A stretch of DNA of 7,156 nucleotides from Candidatus Omnitrophota bacterium (GTDB taxonomy: Bacteria > Omnitrophota > Koll11 > Duberdicusellales > 4484-171): NCBI GenBank assembly GCA_021735115.1, contig JAIPHQ010000035.1, forward strand, positions 1-7,156, given 5' to 3'. The translations under genes were made by a program, and so were the position numbers. The notes beneath the pieces are model-generated. The model did not search any database. It was not told the origin of the DNA and worked only from the letters and a program-made list of their open reading frames with translations. Below, in pieces: positions 6,060 through 7,156 of the stretch. Within the stretch, counting starts at the first letter, position 1. Every line of letters starts with the position of its first letter.

Positions 6060-6620
6060 ATGAGGATTGCAGAATTAATAAAAAAAATAGAAAAAAATAT
6101 GGAAAAAGCAATTGAAGCTACTAAAAGAGAATTTTCTGAATTACGTTCAGGGAGAGCTAATCCAAGGATGGTAGAAGGTGTTCGAGTTAATTACTATGGC
6201 AGTCCTACTTTACTTAAAGAGCTTGCTACCATTGGTGTTCCTGAAGCTAGAATGTTAGTTATCAGTCCTTATGATCCAACTTCGGTAGGGGAAGTAGAAA
6301 AAGCTCTTTTACAAGCAGATTTGGGTATTACTCCGATAAATGACGGTAAAATTATTCGGTTGGTAGTACCTCCTTTATCAGAAGAAAGAAGAGATGAATT
6401 AATAAAGATGGTTAAAAAGATTGCCGAAGAAGGAAAGGTATCCATAAGAACTATAAGAAGAGGTGGGCGCGAGGATATAAAAAATTTGGAGAAAAATAAA
6501 GAAATTTCAGAAGATGATAAATATGATGCAGAAGAACAATTGCAAAAATTAACTGACCAATATATAAAAAAGTTAGATACCCTTTTAGAAGAAAAAGAAA
6601 AAGAATTAAAAGAATTTTAA
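6060..6620 (+). CDS. frr: Ribosome recycling factor
   Basis: RRF works with EF-G to split post-termination ribosomes so that subunits can be reused. The 186-residue length fits the family (about 185). The two helices at the ends form the three-helix bundle with SELRSGRANP (26-35) and the C-terminal EEQLQKLTDQYIKKLD region (158-173). The inserted beta domain carries NYYGSPTLL (44-52) and YDPTS (71-75). INDGKIIRLVVPPLSEERR (93-111) is the best-conserved block, and IRTIRRGGREDIK (129-141) holds the arginines that contact 23S rRNA; the usual RRDA reads RRGG here. The start is set by a G-rich ribosome-binding site directly upstream. It is the last protein gene of the operon; a tRNA begins 7 bases after its stop, with no terminator between. 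Identity is certain. Confidence 0.98.
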   Translation: MRIAELIKKIEKNMEKAIEATKREFSELRSGRANPRMVEGVRVNYYGSPTLLKELATIGVPEARMLVISPYDPTSVGEVEKALLQADLGITPINDGKIIRLVVPPLSEERRDELIKMVKKIAEEGKVSIRTIRRGGREDIKNLEKNKEISEDDKYDAEEQLQKLTDQYIKKLDTLLEEKEKELKEF

Positions 6621-6627
6621 AATTTTA

Positions 6628-6700
6628 GAGCCGCTAGCTCAGTTGGTAGAGCACCGCCCTTTTAAGGCGGCTGTCCCGAGTTCGAGCCTCGGGCGGCTCA
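6628..6700 (+). tRNA. tRNA-Lys (anticodon UUU)
   Basis: Full cloverleaf. The acceptor GAGCCGC (6628-6634) pairs with GCGGCTC (6693-6699), discriminator A at 6700. The D arm is GCTC/GAGC. The anticodon stem CCGCC/GGCGG encloses CTTTTAA, giving anticodon TTT (6661-6663) for lysine. The T arm is CCGAG/CTCGG with loop TTCGAGC. The 3' CCA is not encoded (TAT follows), so it must be added enzymatically. Only 7 bases separate it from the frr stop, which suggests processing from the operon transcript. Confidence 0.97.
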
Positions 6701-6714
6701 TATATAAAGTCAAC

Positions 6715-6780
6715 AGTCCATAGTCGGGAGTCCATAGCCGGTGTTTTAATCTACGGTCTATGGTCTATTGACTATGGACT
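6715..6780. repeat. Long imperfect inverted repeat between tRNA-Lys and tRNA-Leu
   Basis: AGTCCATAGTC (6715-6725) is the exact reverse complement of GACTATGGACT (6770-6780). Further in, 6729-6740 pairs with 6754-6766 with one mismatch and one bulge, leaving a loop of about 13 bases (6741-6753). Together they could form a long cruciform or RNA hairpin. The word AGTCCATAG also occurs twice in direct orientation (6715-6723, 6729-6737). No T-run follows, so it is not a standard terminator. It resembles degenerate AGTCCATAG-type intergenic repeats; family membership is unverified. Confidence 0.8.
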
Positions 6781-6785
6781 TTACA

Positions 6786-6867
6786 GCCGCGGTGGCGGAA
6801 TTGGCAGACGCGCTGGACTTAGAATCCAGTCTCGTGAGAGGTGGGAGTTCAACTCTCCCCCGCGGCA
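6786..6867 (+). tRNA. tRNA-Leu (anticodon UAG)
   Basis: Class II cloverleaf with a long variable arm. The acceptor GCCGCGG (6786-6792) pairs with CCGCGGC (6860-6866), discriminator A at 6867, typical of leucine. The anticodon stem CTGGA/TCCAG encloses CTTAGAA, giving anticodon TAG (6820-6822), which reads CUN leucine codons. The variable arm is CTC-GTGA-GAG, and the T arm is GGGAG/CTCCC with loop TTCAACT. CCA is not encoded. Confidence 0.97.
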
Positions 6868-6870
6868 GTT

Positions 6871-6999
6871 AATGTCAAATGACAAAACTTAAATATCAAA
6901 TCAATAACAAATTACAAAATCCAAATGAGAAAGTGATATTAGTTTGATATTTGACATTTGAAATTAATTTGTTATTTGGGATTTGGATTTTGAGTTTGA
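6871..6999. repeat. Degenerate AAATGACAAA-type repeat block between tRNA-Leu and tRNA-Gly
   Basis: The spacer is built from short A-rich words on the left and their T-rich complements on the right. Exact inverted pairs are AATGTCAAAT (6871-6880) with 6949-6958, AAATATCAAA (6891-6900) with 6943-6952, AATAACAAATTA (6903-6914) with 6965-6976, and AAAATCCAAAT (6916-6926) with 6981-6991. The pairs are not nested in simple hairpin order, so several exclusive pairings are possible, as in rearranged short-unit repeats. I see no ORF or T-run terminator in it. Confidence 0.75.
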
Positions 7000-7012
7000 T
7001 TTGCGAAGCAAA
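7000..7012. repeat. Mini-hairpin with GCGAAGC core, just upstream of tRNA-Gly
   Basis: TTTGC-GAA-GCAAA is a 5-bp inverted repeat with a three-base loop. Its centre, GCGAAGC, is a sequence known for an unusually stable DNA mini-hairpin. It ends 5 bases before the mature 5' end of tRNA-Gly. A role in processing or as a repeat boundary is speculation. Confidence 0.4.
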
Positions 7013-7017
7013 AAGAC

Positions 7018-7090
7018 GCGGGTGTAGCTCAGCTGGTAGAGCGTCACGTTGCCAACGTGAAGGTCGGGGGTTCGAAACCCCTCGCCCGCT
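7018..7090 (+). tRNA. tRNA-Gly (anticodon GCC)
   Basis: Full cloverleaf. The acceptor GCGGGTG (7018-7024) pairs with CGCCCGC (7083-7089) including one G-T pair, discriminator T at 7090 as usual for bacterial glycine tRNAs. The D arm is GCTC/GAGC. The anticodon stem TCACG/CGTGA encloses TTGCCAA, giving anticodon GCC (7051-7053). The T arm is GGGGG/CCCCT with loop TTCGAAA. CCA is not encoded. Confidence 0.97.
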
Positions 7091-7108
7091 TGTATTTTTT
7101 AAATTAAT

Positions 7109-7156
7109 ATGGATATAGCCAACTACCTCGATAAAGATAGTATTCTCTTTAGTCCT
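7109..7156 (+). CDS. Start of an unidentified protein gene (partial; possibly PTS EIIA-like)
   Basis: From ATG 7109 the frame stays open to the window edge and reads MDIANYLDKDSILFSP. This resembles the first strand and helix of PTS EIIA (PtsN/FruA-like) domains, which often open with a short leucine-rich helix and a hydrophobic strand, but 16 residues cannot settle it. No Shine-Dalgarno is visible in the AT-rich 18 bases before it, so the start is provisional. Same strand as the tRNAs and 18 bases after tRNA-Gly. Confidence 0.35.
   Translation, partial: MDIANYLDKDSILFSP

Noticed and set aside
6715..6785. Intrinsic terminator after tRNA-Lys
   Set aside because: The stem is long, but no T-run follows its right arm and another tRNA begins within six bases.
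6871..6999. CRISPR array
   Set aside because: The repeated words are short, degenerate and present in both orientations, with no regular spacer length.
6628..7090. tRNA-linked integration site (att) of a mobile element
   Set aside because: All three tRNAs are complete, no partial tRNA 3' copy is visible in the window, and there is no integrase gene.
7091..7100. T-rich stretch after tRNA-Gly as a terminator
   Set aside because: There is a T-run, but the only adjacent stem is the tRNA itself and no separate hairpin precedes it; too weak to call.

Overview
The window is AT-rich chromosomal DNA from a diderm (outer-membrane) bacterium. It carries lipid A genes (lpxB, a sugar-nucleotide dehydrogenase, an MsbA-type exporter) beside the conserved translation block rpsB-tsf-pyrH-frr and three tRNA genes. 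Stops are TAA and TAG and the code looks standard. The short EF-Ts, the lipid A neighbourhood and the many short intergenic repeats resemble uncultured lineages such as Candidatus Omnitrophota. That placement rests on general familiarity and was not tested by any search.

Layout. At 1-937 (minus) is the N-terminal four fifths of LpxB, cut by the window edge. At 965-1882 (minus) is a Gfo/Idh/MocA-family oxidoreductase in the same transcription unit. At about 1890-1933 two sigma70-type promoters point away from each other and physically overlap. At 1973-3790 (plus) is an MsbA-like ABC transporter. At 3801-3828 is an extended -10 promoter, followed by a strong ribosome-binding site and rpsB (with a long, charged, repeat-built C-terminal tail), tsf, pyrH and frr. 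These four genes are nearly contiguous: rpsB/tsf abut, tsf/pyrH overlap, and pyrH/frr are separated only by a short tandem repeat. Downstream lie tRNA-Lys(UUU), tRNA-Leu(UAG) and tRNA-Gly(GCC), none with an encoded CCA. The two spacers between them hold different families of inverted or degenerate repeats. The last 48 bases look like the start of another protein gene.

Function. The left half concerns lipid A: LpxB makes the disaccharide, the oxidoreductase may modify the UDP-GlcNAc precursor, and MsbA flips the finished core-lipid A across the inner membrane. The overlapping divergent promoters could keep synthesis and export in step. The right half is ribosomal protein S2, elongation factor Ts, UMP kinase and ribosome recycling factor, a common bacterial operon, probably read through into the tRNAs.

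Most of the window is core housekeeping DNA, and I see no defence system, mobile element, CRISPR array or new multi-gene system. The unusual material is the short-repeat DNA: it fills the spacers between pyrH and frr and between the tRNAs, and similar sequence appears to have become part of the S2 coding region.
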